Source of the DNA: Erpobdella octoculata
Taxonomy: Eukaryota > Annelida > Clitellata > Hirudinida > Erpobdellidae
Assembly: GCA_963978895.1 (NCBI GenBank)
Contig: OZ022245.1
Coordinates: forward strand, 3,598,009-3,662,008
Reading direction: 5' to 3'
Length of the DNA: 64,000 nucleotides
Shown here: in pieces, positions 1 through 12,887 of the stretch
How positions within the stretch are numbered: position 1 is the stretch's first letter
How the letters are laid out: each line of letters opens with the position of its first letter
The notes under the pieces: model-generated
The model's input: the letters and a program-made list of their open reading frames with translations, nothing else
Told to the model about the DNA's origin: nothing
Database searches by the model: none
Translations under genes and position numbers: made by a program

Positions 1-395
<395 letters not shown>

Positions 396-820
396 AAGAA
401 GAGAAGAAAGTAAACAAAAAGTGTTATTTCAATTCAATTGTTTGGCTTTACTAATTAAATAAAAAATTAAGACATCTTATAACGGGCTGCATAACGACTA
501 CAATCAAATTTAAAAAAAAAAATTTTTTATCCCTTTAAAAATTCCTTGATCGGCCGCTGTTTGCTATCTACTTTTCCCACTTATTCTTGTTACTGAATTT
601 CTGACGATGCATGAAGGTTCTACCTGATCAAACATTCACTCTCACTTTTCTTAAGATATCCTCAACAAAATTCCCCCTTGAAGATTACGTAAAATACTAA
701 TTGGCCCACTATAATTATTCTTTCTTTGTCTTTCTTGTCGTAATTTAATATTTTGTCGGATGTCGAGTACCTACCGAATATCCACTATTACAATTGAAAA
801 GTAAATATTTCTCTCCATAG

Positions 821-1045
821 GACAACATGCTCGACGAAAGCCAGGCTGGGAAACAGGAACTGATGAGTATGTCGATCGAACAGAAGCTTGTGCGCATGGA
901 GACTTCCATGGATGAATTGATGGATCAGATCGGTTCAATGAGTAGAGAGTTTGATAAGATACAGAAGAAATTGAAGAAGATCACCACTGTGGAAAAAAGC
1001 TTCATGCATGTCAAGAACAATGTCAGGCGCCAGACAAAGTTTTAA
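821..1045 (+). CDS. C-terminal exon of an unidentified coiled-coil protein
   Basis: A polypyrimidine acceptor (ctctccatag) ends at 820 and the open frame runs to a TAA at 1043-1045. The 74 residues are strongly heptad-like and charged: EQKLVRMETSMDELMDQIG, then REFDKIQKKLKKI. The end is basic (VRRQTKF). The upstream part of the gene must lie left of the TA arrays or outside the window; I see no further exon in 396-820. The composition suits a coiled-coil C-terminal tail, such as an oligomerisation helix of a channel or scaffold protein, but I do not recognise the family. An AATAAA-like signal near 1306 could serve as a poly(A) site. Confidence 0.5.
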   Translation, partial: DNMLDESQAGKQELMSMSIEQKLVRMETSMDELMDQIGSMSREFDKIQKKLKKITTVEKSFMHVKNNVRRQTKF

Positions 1046-3180
1046 CCGCTTTCACTAATAGTTGCGTAATAGAACCTTGTAAACGTTTTGCTAAATACTG
1101 AAGTATATACTATTTTATAAAATTCCGATTTATATAATTTTATCTCATTAAAATCTCATTTGGTTATTTATTTCTGGTTCGACTTCGATGACAACGCAGA
1201 AACGCGTAAGCCATTTTCACACATTTAGCTATCTACTTGATTCAACCGGTGCCCACCGGAGATTATGAATAGATTACAATGAAAGAATTATTATGGTTTT
1301 TATCAAATAAACGTCTAAAAAGTTTTCACCCACACTGTTCATGACTTGACTTTGTGGTTCTTATGGTATATAGTTCCTACCCAAATAATGACCAGCATCC
1401 TTTTTGAAACTTCGACAGTCAGCTTTCTCCGGTTTACGATTTGATGATCCTCGGTCTTCATAAATCTAAAGCTGTTTCAGAGAGATAATACTGTACCTAC
1501 GTCGTAAGCGAATGTGACAGCCTGACGTTGATTTAGCATTGTCTCACTGAGATCATCAGAAGATGACGTGAGACTTATCGTGTGTTCACAAGTCCATTTA
1601 CAGTAGAAAATAAGGCATATTCATATCTTCTTAGTGATGACCAGAACGCAAATCTTTCATAGAGGGATTTGCCCGTACTTAGCATTCTCTTTCAGCCTTT
1701 TCAGTTTAGCTTTATCTTTCTTTAGATAAATTACCGTATTAGTGAGTTATTGTTGTACAGTACTCTCTAAGGACTCGTAGTTAAATTGCTCGCGCAAGTG
1801 AATCTCAATCAATCAAAATGAACTTATATCTCGTAATAGGAGTCAATTGATAGAATTAAACGTTAAGACGGAGTGAGCCTGGAGCTATTGGATGGAGCTA
1901 TCGGCGTTAGCGCGCGTCAAACGAATACGTTAAAAAAGAACGCTCTAATGATGGGAGTTACAAAATCTTCGGCTCATCAGCGACTCTAAAGACTGCTAAC
2001 GGCGTCTTGAAGAAGCATCGTGGCCATTCGTAGCGTGGCTGCACCGAGGAGGAAGAAGACGATGATGATGGATGTACACACAGAAGATGCTAGTTGTAAT
2101 AGTTCACTAAGTTAAGTTTAGAAGCGATAAGCGATTGTAAACTAAAGCTAAATGTTGATGAATTATTTGTAGTTGTTGTTGTTGTTATAATACTACACTT
2201 TTAGGATCAAGTTTTGTTCTCAACGAATGGAATTATGCTGTGAAATGTTGATGGAGTTGTTGCTTCTTCTTATGGTTATGTTTTTTGTCGCAAGTGCTAA
2301 TCAGGGTTAGAAGACGTGTTTATTTGTTTGTTTGTTTTTTATATTATTTTCTGCTTTTAATATTTTTTTTATAAATTTAATTTTTATATAAACAATTCCC
2401 ATAAATACACACAAATGCAGTTTATCGTCCTGCATGTCTAACATAACAGGAAACTTTCCAGAATTCTTCCTCGAGACTTTTCCGTATTTGATTATTTTTT
2501 TTTTGACGACGAGCTAAAATTTGATGATCGTGTTTAAGCACACATTAAAATTAAGTTATGATAAAATGATAGATGAGGCATGTTTGAAAAATAATAGGCT
2601 GGGCTAAAACGAGGGGTTTGATGAAAAATAATTGATTGGACCGAAACGAGGGATTTGGTTACCACCGCAAATTAAACCACCCTGAAAATCAACACAAATT
2701 TGCAAAACTTCAAGGGTAATCATCACGGCCAACAAACAGAGCGGCTTGATCTCTTCAACCCCCATCCTCCCCTAGAACCAACCCTTTAGTCGCTCCTAAA
2801 ATTCATTAAATATATTTGAATTGGGTTTGATTTTTTTACCCGGTTATTTACTTTTCCTTAATTTCAAGTACTTCCCCCCACCCAGTTTGTGAGTACATCC
2901 GCTGAAATCGAACAAGACAGCCCGCGAATGGCAGGAATCTGTTTGTATTTTAGCTGCTTGATAACCAAATTTTTTTCTCTTTCCACTGGTGCTTGAACTC
3001 AAACACATGATAACTCTTCTGGAACGGATAAATGTTGTGTCTCTCTGTGTGTGTCTGTGTGTATGTTTGTGTTTGTATGTGTGTGTGTTTGCATGTGTTT
3101 TGGTCTGTATGTTTGTTTGTGTGTATGTCTCTATGTCTCTATTTTTTCTTAACTTTGAGTGACTTTTAATGGTTCTTTGT
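1046..3180. other. Non-coding stretch, nothing recognised
   Basis: No long open frame, convincing exon or structured repeat was seen on either strand. The right end (3040-3130) is rich in TG and TCTG, a degenerate dinucleotide tract. Confidence 0.5.
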
Positions 3181-3323
3181 TTATCTTTTTGAGAGTTTTG
3201 AGAGTAGGAATTAAGAAAGAGATAGAGAGAACGAGAGAGGAAGAGAGAAAAAAAGAGAGGGAGAGAATCTCCACATCTAAATGAAATGTTTTCATTCTTA
3301 ATTTGTCGTTTAGCACTTGAGAA

Positions 3324-3327
<4 letters not shown>

Positions 3328-3407
<80 letters not shown>

Positions 3408-3419
3408 CCTCCCTCCCTC

Positions 3420-3450
<31 letters not shown>

Positions 3451-3488
3451 CCTCCCTCCCTCCCTCCCTCCCTCCCTCCCTCCCTCCA
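3328..3488. repeat. (CT)n / (CCCT)n microsatellite
   Basis: An uninterrupted CT array passes into CCCT and CCCTCC units. Ser-Leu and Arg-Glu open frames on both strands are artefacts of this repeat. Confidence 0.95.
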
Positions 3489-3779
3489 TTTCGTTTAGTA
3501 TCACTTATAAGTTTTTTTGACGTATAAATTAAAAATTTGCTTAAAGGTTTTTTTTATAATTTTGAATACCTATCAAAAAATTTTCTCTACAAATTTCAGC
3601 AGCGCTGGTTGAATAAATTGAATTTATATTAGAATTGATGCCAATCAAGAATCAAATATTGAGTTCTAATTGGTCAGGTGAACGTATAACAAATAAATAA
3701 ATAAATAAATAAACTCATCAATCATTCTCACGTCATCTTCATTAAAATCAAAACTTATGAATTGGCCAGTCTTTAAATC

Positions 3780-4005
<226 letters not shown>

Positions 4006-4484
4006 GTCCTTCGAATTAATCGAAAACGAGTTTGCCGCTGAAAATATCTTAACCACTTCAACTAATGTACTTCTTCATGGTAATGTAAAAGATTTGCTAA
4101 GAGAGATTTGCTAAGGCTGATTCTTAGATTTCAAAGACAATAACTGTATTGTGTTTAAAGTATAAACGCATGTAATAGTCTCTTATGACTATCAATTAAA
4201 GCTAATTGCTTCTTAAACAAACCTAGATGTTCTAGGCTAAAACTAATTTGTATTGATTGTTGGTTTTATTCATTTTCTTTTCAGAAATTTATTCTTATCA
4301 GTTTTTGTTTCGATATTTTGCACATTCCCCTTTTTTGTGACCATAAAATGACTTCTATGAAAACTGGTTTTAAAAAATAAGCTATGCCTTTTAAGAAGTA
4401 GTAAGTAGTAAGAAGATCAGTTTAGAGGGAAGTAGTTTTCTCTTTGGTTTCTTCCCATTTAAATTTATTTTTGTTAAGTTAAAA

Positions 4485-4562
4485 GGATCAAAATACGATC
4501 CATGACATTAAATACTTAGGTTCATCCTACATTCAGCTATTACAGTCTTAAAACACCTGTGG
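4485..4562 (+). repeat. Dispersed repeat, copy 1 (about 80 bp)
   Basis: This block starts with an imperfect palindrome (GGATCA, about 5 bases, then GATCC). It continues with TACTTAGG, CATCCTACATTCAGCTAT and CAGTCTTAAAACAC. The same order of blocks recurs at 41969-42045 on the same strand with roughly 85% identity by eye, so it is a dispersed element of unknown class. Confidence 0.6.
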
Positions 4563-5302
4563 TGCAAAGGGCTATAAACTATTATGAACTTTTTCGAAGG
4601 GTGTTATAATGCTGAGAAGCCCCTCTATTTCGTCCTATCAAAATCAATTGAATTTAATTAAAAATAAGAACTCTATCAGCTGGCTGTGTAGGATTATGAG
4701 TGAAGGAGTGAGAAAATCTCATTTAAGTATGATGATGATTCAAGTTTCAAGGACTCCTGAGTAACAGTTACTATGATATTATGTAGGATGATGAACTCCT
4801 ATCTACCAATAAAATAGTTATTATACAGGTGCGATATTAGCTTGCGAAGGAATGTTTGTAAGACGAGCTGACCTTACTAATTACTTATACTTACTTACTA
4901 ATACTTACTAACTTTAGAAAGAAAATATACTATTCTACTGAAACATTGTAAGCGATAAAGTTAGTAGTCATGACGACGACAACGATGATGTAAGTGATGC
5001 ATTAATTATGATTAATTAATTATTGAAGACGCGTGAAAAGTTTCTTTAAATTCTTTCAAATTTTAATGTAGTTTAATTAAAATTTAATGTCGTTTAATGT
5101 CGTATATATTATTATTATTATATATATATATATAAAGCGCGTATTAAGTTTTTCATAATGTTGACGCCCTAAAAAGATTTCCAACCAATTATTTCAAAAC
5201 ATTAAACCAGAAACAAGGAATTTCATAAGACATTTGTCTTACTCAGATTTGAATGAGAAGTCATTTATTTGAAAATGATCGTCGTTTAAAAAAATATCAT
5301 CT

Positions 5303-5406
5303 CGCCCATAATAACTACTAATGTCATCATCTCGCCCATAATAACTAATGTCATCATCTCGCCCATAATAACTAATGTCATCATCTCGCCCATAATAACT
5401 AATGTC
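5303..5406. repeat. 27-bp tandem repeat, about 4 copies
   Basis: The unit contains CATCTCGCCCATAATAACTA and is spaced by ATGTCAT. The first copy carries a 3-bp CTA insertion and the last copy decays. This is a minisatellite. Confidence 0.9.
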
Positions 5407-5430
5407 ACCACTTATATAAAACCATCAAAT

Positions 5431-5671
5431 CAGGCCCGTCGAGAGGATGAGCGAGGCCTGGGCCAACTTACTTTTATGGGCCTCTAGAACCCTAACAACC
5501 CTATAGCTATTATTAATATTGTTAGTAAATAAGAAGACAATTTTAAAAGTCACACTGTACCTATTTTTGAGGTATTTCATAAATTGAAATTTTCCAACTG
5601 TGGTGGGCCCTCAGACCAGCAGGAGGCCCAGGGCGAAATCCCCGTCAAATCTCCCCCTTTCGACGGGCCTA
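5431..5671. mobile_element. MITE, hAT-like, 241 bp
   Basis: The ends are inverted repeats: CAGGCCCGTCGA at the left, and TCGACGGGCCTA at the right, which reads TAGGCCCGTCGA in reverse. The flanks are 8-bp near-direct repeats, CATCAAAT at 5423-5430 and CATTAAAT at 5672-5679, with one mismatch. That fits an old hAT-type target-site duplication. There is no coding capacity. Confidence 0.65.
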
Positions 5672-5760
5672 CATTAAATGACTGACTTTGAAACCGTTTA
5701 GTTATATTTGTGTTTTTGTAAAAATCGGTTACTAATTCGACATCGCTTACAGACTCTTAG

Positions 5761-6908
5761 CAGTCTTCGTTGGGCAGAGCTGCGTTTGTTTTACAAACGG
5801 AGAAGTTGAGACATCTACTAGATTTTTTAGTACAATTCTGCTGTAAGTTTCTAATAAATCTTCAATACGCCGATACTAATCAATCAGTGCTTCTTGCTTG
5901 CAGTTCAGACAAAGAATACCTCCTTGCGCAGACGGCCGAGGTATGTAGACAACGAGAGGACGGCCGCCGAGTCATTCGACTATGAGGACTATTACGACTT
6001 TTCTGTGCCGTCGTCGAGCCAGTCGACAAACACGAACCAGAAATTGGCTTGCTATACCTGTATCTACCACGTATACGGTGATCACCAGCAGGGATATCCA
6101 GAATGTGCAGACCCGTTCATCTCCGGGGTTGTGCCCCACGTTACCTGCGATGGATTCTGCGCTGTGAGTTTGTGATCTTTCAATGGACCACAAAAGTCGT
6201 GACGTCAGAAAATACGCACCGGAGACAAACAAACCTTGTTTACAGTGCCGATACGGCTTTAAATGGCTTTATCTTTGTCATTAAATTTATATTAGGCTAT
6301 AGATAATTTTTTTCAAGTTTATATTAACTTAATAAAGCGATGGGAAAAATCTTTTAAATATATTAAAAATTGTATTTTAGGCTCAATAAATAAAAGATAC
6401 TATTATAAAACAACATTCTCAACAATTTTTAGTTATTAAGACGTTTAAATATATCGAATAAGAAAAATCAGGTGTACGGTTATAGATCTCAATTATTTGT
6501 TTGTCTCCAGTCAAGCTCGTGTGACGTCAGACTTTTGTGGTCCATTGATTTATCTTATATATTCAGATCTAAAAGACCACCTTCTAGTAAATCCATCGGT
6601 CCGTTTTTGACCTAGGACTATTCAAACCTCGAATTGTTTTACAACAATCTGGTTATTGATTACAAAAAGAATTTTTTTTTATATTTCAGAAAATCTACAC
6701 GGTGCTGAACAGCAAAAGCTTCATATGGAGCAGGAACTGCATGCCAAACTGTAAAGAAACAGACACTCAAACGGGTTACACGGAATGCTGCAACTCGAAC
6801 CTGTGTAACGGTTCCTCAACTCGAACTCTCCATACTCTCCTAACGATATTGACCATATCTTGTTGGACCGCCATTTTCTATTCTCTTTCTCGAACTTGGA
6901 TGTTATGA
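5761..6908 (+). CDS. Ly6/uPAR three-finger-domain protein, probably GPI-anchored
   Basis: Exons: 5904-6163 and 6690-6908 (sure), with a possible upstream exon 5761-5842. Phases agree: the intron between the sure exons is phase 0 (GCT|gtgagt ... ttcag|AAA) and the upstream junction is phase 1. The mature part holds ten cysteines in the LU pattern: CYTC, PEC, VTC, GFC, RNC, PNC, the paired cysteines and the final LCN (TECCNSNLCN). A hydrophobic C-terminal tail of about 20 residues (LLTILTISCWTAIFYSL) ends in TGA at 6908, as expected for a GPI-attachment signal. Between the upstream exon and the domain is an acidic, tyrosine-rich linker (FDYEDYYDF). No clear signal peptide is visible, so the first coding exon is probably missing. 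LU proteins usually act as cell-surface ligands, co-receptors or modulators of channels and receptors; the partner cannot be told. Confidence 0.75.
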
Positions 6909-7902
<994 letters not shown>

Positions 7903-8635
7903 TTCTGTTGATTTTTCTCGCTACAGCTTGAATCTTGAACACAACTTCTTAAAACCGGATTTTAACGTCGCATTCATTTCTACTTATTTCTGACAACGTA
8001 GTATACCAGATGTCAACACAATATACACACTGGCACTCTATCGTGTTTGCTCCACCAACAATATTTACAATATTCCACTAAATGTCTGCCTTCCATACTT
8101 TATATTGGGTAGGTAGCTGTAAATATATTTCAAATGTCTTCAAATGTCCTCTGTGTTCTATATTTCTTTTGATTTAGAGATTGTCTCAAACAATAAAATA
8201 CAATTATAAACTATGTATATGATGATGCAGAAAAAAGATGTGTTCCTATCGGGGAGATGTTCAAAATATCAAAATATACGCATAGCGGGATTTGATCGTT
8301 TGTACTTAATAACTTTCATGTGTTCAAGTTTAATGGCTTTACATATCATGTTATTATCTTCTTGGCTACACATAAGCTCGATTGGTTAGCATATCTTAAC
8401 ACAGTCGCTAGAGGTGTTTATTTTCATTAAATTAAATTTCGTCGGTTTTTCGCAGAAGGTAACTGAACACCCACACTATCATCTGCTGCTGGCAGAACAT
8501 TTGCTCTTTAATTTCCAAATGCTTGAAGCATCGAGTTTTAGTTTCATTACGTGTGTGTTTGAATGATTTTATTTTAAGCGATTCTTGTCTTCCAAGCAAG
8601 AGAAATTTTTGAGCATATGCTTATTATCTTATTGA

Positions 8636-8760
8636 GTAGAATACAGAACAACTGTACCTACACAACTGTACCTACCTACACAACTGTACATCACAACTGT
8701 ATACCTACTCCACTGTACATCACAACTGTAACTACACACACATGCACACACACAAATACA
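8636..8760. repeat. ACAACTGTACCTAC-like minisatellite and CA tract
   Basis: Degenerate short tandem units built on ACAACTGTA run into ACACACA. The rest of 7903-9470 shows nothing else I can support beyond a (CAT)n run at 9310-9347. Confidence 0.6.
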
Positions 8761-9474
8761 CATAGCGACAGTTAAATGTGGATGTATATTGTATGTTGTA
8801 TGTCATGTGATTTATCATATGTTCCTTTTCTAGTATATTTGAAATTGACTTTATTTTTTATTTATAGTTGTCTAATATTAACACAACATAGGTCATATAT
8901 GTTGTCACAGGCAAAATATCGAAAAATAAAATTGTTACGTAAAATATTCAAACACATACATTACATCAGTACGATTTATGATTTGAAACAGAGTATGCAC
9001 ACATATTTTTTTTTTAATTAATGTTTTTTTGTACTATCCGAAGGGTATTAGGGGCCGAAAGGGCCTTCTGTTTGAGAATAAATAAATCAGATAAATAAAT
9101 AAATAGGTATATAGTAGTACCTTAAATACATTGGACATACATACGCGGTTAAGTTTAAGTCGGCTGAAAGCTTCTGAACATGCGAACAACACCACAAGTG
9201 ATCCGTATAGTAGGCATCACATTAGAACTTTGTACCTCGTGTGTTTTCTATTGTAAGAATTCACTTCACAACACTTTCACGCAGGCTCCCGGTCGCTGTG
9301 TAATATTACAATCATCATCTTCATCATCATCATCATCATCATCATCAGTATCTACCATTATTAATGCTAATACGAATCACTGCCACTTTTCCGAGTGATG
9401 TGTTTGAGTGGTTCAAGTCGGTGGGTTTCTTGCGGGTGGCCGACCAGACCATAATAATATTATTGTTAGTTTTT

Positions 9475-9837
9475 ACCAATGCTTTTATTAACTCGTCGTC
9501 TCTGTTTCTCTGTCTGTCTGTTTCTCTGTCTGTCTGTTTCTCTGTCTGTGTCCAAATCTTGCAATCAATTTTTGAGTCACTTCCTGATGATAGATTTTTT
9601 TTCAAATTTTGCATACATGCTCAAAATAGAAGACAATGCAATATTCAATTATTAGTTTTACAATAAGGCAATTAATTTAGTTAATTTTAATTAATTTCGA
9701 TATTTCGATATAATTAAGTTATTTCGACTTTAATATAAAATAAAAGAGTAATATAAGAAAAAATTGATTGCAAAATTTGTGTTTTAATTACATATAAGAG
9801 CATTGGTTTTAAAAATTCGTTTTTAATTTACTTGTTT
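9475..9837 (-). mobile_element. Dispersed MITE-like repeat family R, copy 1
   Basis: This is one of four copies in the window (others at 38139-38490, 38757-38981 and 60317-60645). In element orientation it runs from ACAAGTAAATTAAAAACG through AAACCAATGCTCTTATAT to GAGTTAATAAAAGCATTGGT. Subterminal inverted repeats are ACCAATGCTCTTAT against the reverse of ATAAAAGCATTGGT. An internal CAGACAGAGAAA minisatellite varies in copy number. No open frame is shared between copies, so I read it as a non-autonomous element. Confidence 0.7.
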
Positions 9838-9862
9838 GTTTTTAGATTAAGAAGATTACTGT

Positions 9863-10152
9863 CAGTGGCGTAGCGAGGATATCTAGCGCCCGGGGGCAAG
9901 GTATAAAAAAGATAAGATATAAAAACTGCGCCCCATCTTCTACTCTTATCCAAATTGGACGACCAAAACCGAGGGAACGGAAGGCGCCCGAGCCATATCC
10001 GGTGCTCGGTGAGCCCCCTCCCCAAGAAAATTGTCGAAATCAGTTGAGTGAAATAAATTTTACATGTTCAAAAATGACTAAACTTTGCAAAATTGTCTTT
10101 CCTTTTGCTTTTTGGCGCCTGCCCCTCCCTGCCCCCCTTCGCTACGCCACTG
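9863..10152. mobile_element. hAT MITE, 290 bp, exact 8-bp target duplication
   Basis: The left end CAGTGGCGTAGCGAGG and the right end CGCTACGCCACTG form terminal inverted repeats. The flanks are the exact 8-bp direct repeat ATTACTGT (9855-9862 and 10153-10160). Length, TIR start (CAG) and 8-bp duplication are those of non-autonomous hAT elements. The exact duplication suggests a fairly recent insertion. Nothing is encoded. Confidence 0.9.
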
Positions 10153-10160
10153 ATTACTGT

Positions 10161-11269
10161 TGTTTAAATGATCAAACATGACGACACATCTACATGTTAT
10201 CAAGTGGACCAATTCAATATTTCTGTGTGATGATAAATCGAATTGTTCTTGATGTGTGTGCACTGCTTCATGGGAATTGGGTTTTTTTGTAGGAATAAAT
10301 ATTATAATATTATCTATCTCAAATCACTCGTTTCTCTTTTAGATTGTTTGTCGTATAAATGTAAGGGCAGACATAGTTCTTCACAACAGTTGTTTTACAT
10401 TAACTGTAACTGTAATGGGAGAATATAAGCTATTAAAGTTAATTGAAAATTGAATGAAGTTATTCGATTCGAACTCTAAACGAGAGAAGATGGCGTAATA
10501 ACATAACCTACGTCTTTCAGAGTATAATTTCACTTTAATTCTTTGCGAAGTCTGTTTCGCAACAATTTTCGTTTGATATCTTTCATATTGAAAAAATGTT
10601 TTTTTAAGTTTTATTAATTGAAGCGCAACACCTAATGTGCCCTAATAAGTGCAACACAGACCCTTTTAGCAATTCTCAAGCCCCCGCGGTTCACTTTGAC
10701 AAAACCTGCTAGCTATCTGAAATCTAAATTTGCACCGATAACGATGAGTAAAGTAATACCTGACTTAACCCTATAATAGATGCGAGTGGTGAAGTTTTTC
10801 ACCGTGACCCGTATCTCATTGGATGTTGGGGGGGGGGCGACTCAAATATGTTTCTATTTTTAGAACAACGATGAAAGAAAAAATCTGAACAATTTACCGA
10901 GAAAATTCCACCTTTAAAGATGCAGTGAATACGCGCCGTCGAAGGAGTTTGTTTAAAAAAAATAAGAAGAAAAAATAAACGTTCTCAGAAGATGTTTGGG
11001 AATTTGATAGAAAGAAAATCCCCAGCTGATAGGCAGGTACAAATTATTGAACTCTCTAAGTACTAAAGTACTTACTAGTGCAGCTGTCGGGCGTACCTGA
11101 TAACATTTTGTGTTCGCATCGAAGTAAAGCGATATCGACAGTATAAGAGTTTCTGCGAAGCGGGAATCTATTGGGTAAAAGATTGGAAATTATTAAGAGC
11201 ATAGACATCGTATGGGATGTATGTAATGTCGATGTCAAATAGCACAACAAAATAGACTATAAGCAAGCA
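10161..11269. other. Intergenic DNA, nothing recognised
   Basis: AT-rich sequence with a G homopolymer near 10828-10838. I see no exon, repeat array or element that I can support. Confidence 0.4.
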
Positions 11270-11615
11270 CAGTGGCGGATCTGGACTGCTTTGGCAAAAA
11301 GGGCCAAAAATTGCGGAGGGGTCAAATACTCGGGAAGAGTTCACTTTTGATCATATTCTTATCCAAAAATTCGCTAAAAACATGAGCCCCGGATGCTAAC
11401 AAATTTTTAATTTCTCTAGAAATAGTCAATTTTGTTCTAAATTTGGTTGATGAAAGAGTAGTCGTACCTTATTTGAGAAACTTTTTCTTTAAATTATTTT
11501 TTTTTCACTTATTACTGGTTCTCAACAGCATTTCTCGTTCTGATATTGTTATACATTTTTATAAATTTTGAAATCAACGGGGGAAGCCCTGCTTCTCCTC
11601 CTAGACCCGCTACTG
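11270..11615. mobile_element. Degenerate hAT-like MITE
   Basis: The left end CAGTGGCGGATCTGGA is mirrored by the right end TCCTAGACCCGCTACTG, which reads CAGTAGCGGGTCTAGGA in reverse. The flanking octamers agree in only part (AGCAAGCA and GAACAGCA), so the duplication is decayed or the true ends differ by a few bases. Confidence 0.5.
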
Positions 11616-11664
11616 GAACAGCATACGCTGCGTATTTGGCCTTTGTCTTGTGTTGCAGATGTCA

Positions 11665-11860
11665 GCACACACACTCACACACACAGACACACACACACAC
11701 ACGATCTCACACACACACGCACACATAAACACACACAAACACACGCGCGCGTGCAAACACACACACGCACTCACACACACACGCACACATACACACGCAC
11801 ACACTAACACACGCGCGCGTGCAAACACACACACACGCAAACACACAGAGGCGCAACCAG
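11665..11860. repeat. (CA)n compound microsatellite
   Basis: Interrupted CA units with CGCGCG islands. Open frames across it (His/Thr- or Cys/Val-rich) are artefacts. Confidence 0.9.
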
Positions 11861-12887
11861 CCCCAAAAATGCTGGGGGGCTGAAGTGTGAAAAAGAAAAA
11901 AGCCCGCCGCAGCCGGAATTTTTTTTTGACTTTCTTCAGTCTGCCATCTTTTTTTTGGTATCTTTAATAATTTATTAATGAAAGAAAATAAAGACTACAA
12001 AGTGAAAGCAATTGTAAAAAAATAAGTTTATGAATAAATGTAGCACCCCCACCCCCCTACCCAAAAAAAACTCATCAAATTTGGAAAAATTGCAGGAGGC
12101 TTGCGCCCCCGCAAACACACACTCACACACACACAACAAACAAAATGTCGTGAGGACGAAATGTCGCGGACAAAATGTCACGAATATAATTTCTGGTACA
12201 AGACAAGTTGCCAATGCAATTGGCAATTTCTAATGGATCAATTGAAATAGAAAAGCGCTTATAAATCTGTGATTTTGATGTTATGACTAATTAATCACAA
12301 ATGCTTGATCTGTTTGCTACTTGAAAAACAGCAATAACAGACTCTAAGATTTACGTTCATTGGCCTCAATTATATCATAAATGAACTAACTGGTTATTTA
12401 GGTTGTTAAAATCATTCGGCTGGTCAGATGTGGACAGCGGGCAATATGTCAGATGTGCCTACTCTGAAGAGATATTATTTCATGCATGATTTAGATTTAA
12501 AACAGCCAGCGTAGTAAGTCAGAATTTTTGTTTCTAAACTTGAAAATGATTTTAATAATTAATAACTAGTATCGTTATTGCATTTTGAATGTTATAAACA
12601 AGCCACAGTAACAAAATGAAAAAAACATCTAATTTATTATACTAATTAAAAAATCGACTTGAAATTTTTGTAAATATTATTAAATACATAAATAAATAAA
12701 TAAATAGCCATATAAATATATAAATCTTTAACTTAAATTGAAAATATTTGGTCATAAAAAGACAGAAATGTAGAAAGCTAAACATGTATGTATCTCTTTT
12801 TCCAAATACTTGCATCATCAAGAAAAGTCCCACCCCCACCATTTGAGAAGAAAACGTTTTTTTTCATGGGTCGTATTTTTGAATCTC

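Noticed and set aside
9345..9666. Opposed 89- and 100-aa frames
   Set aside because: They fall in repeat family R and its internal minisatellite; the same frames recur, broken, in the other copies.
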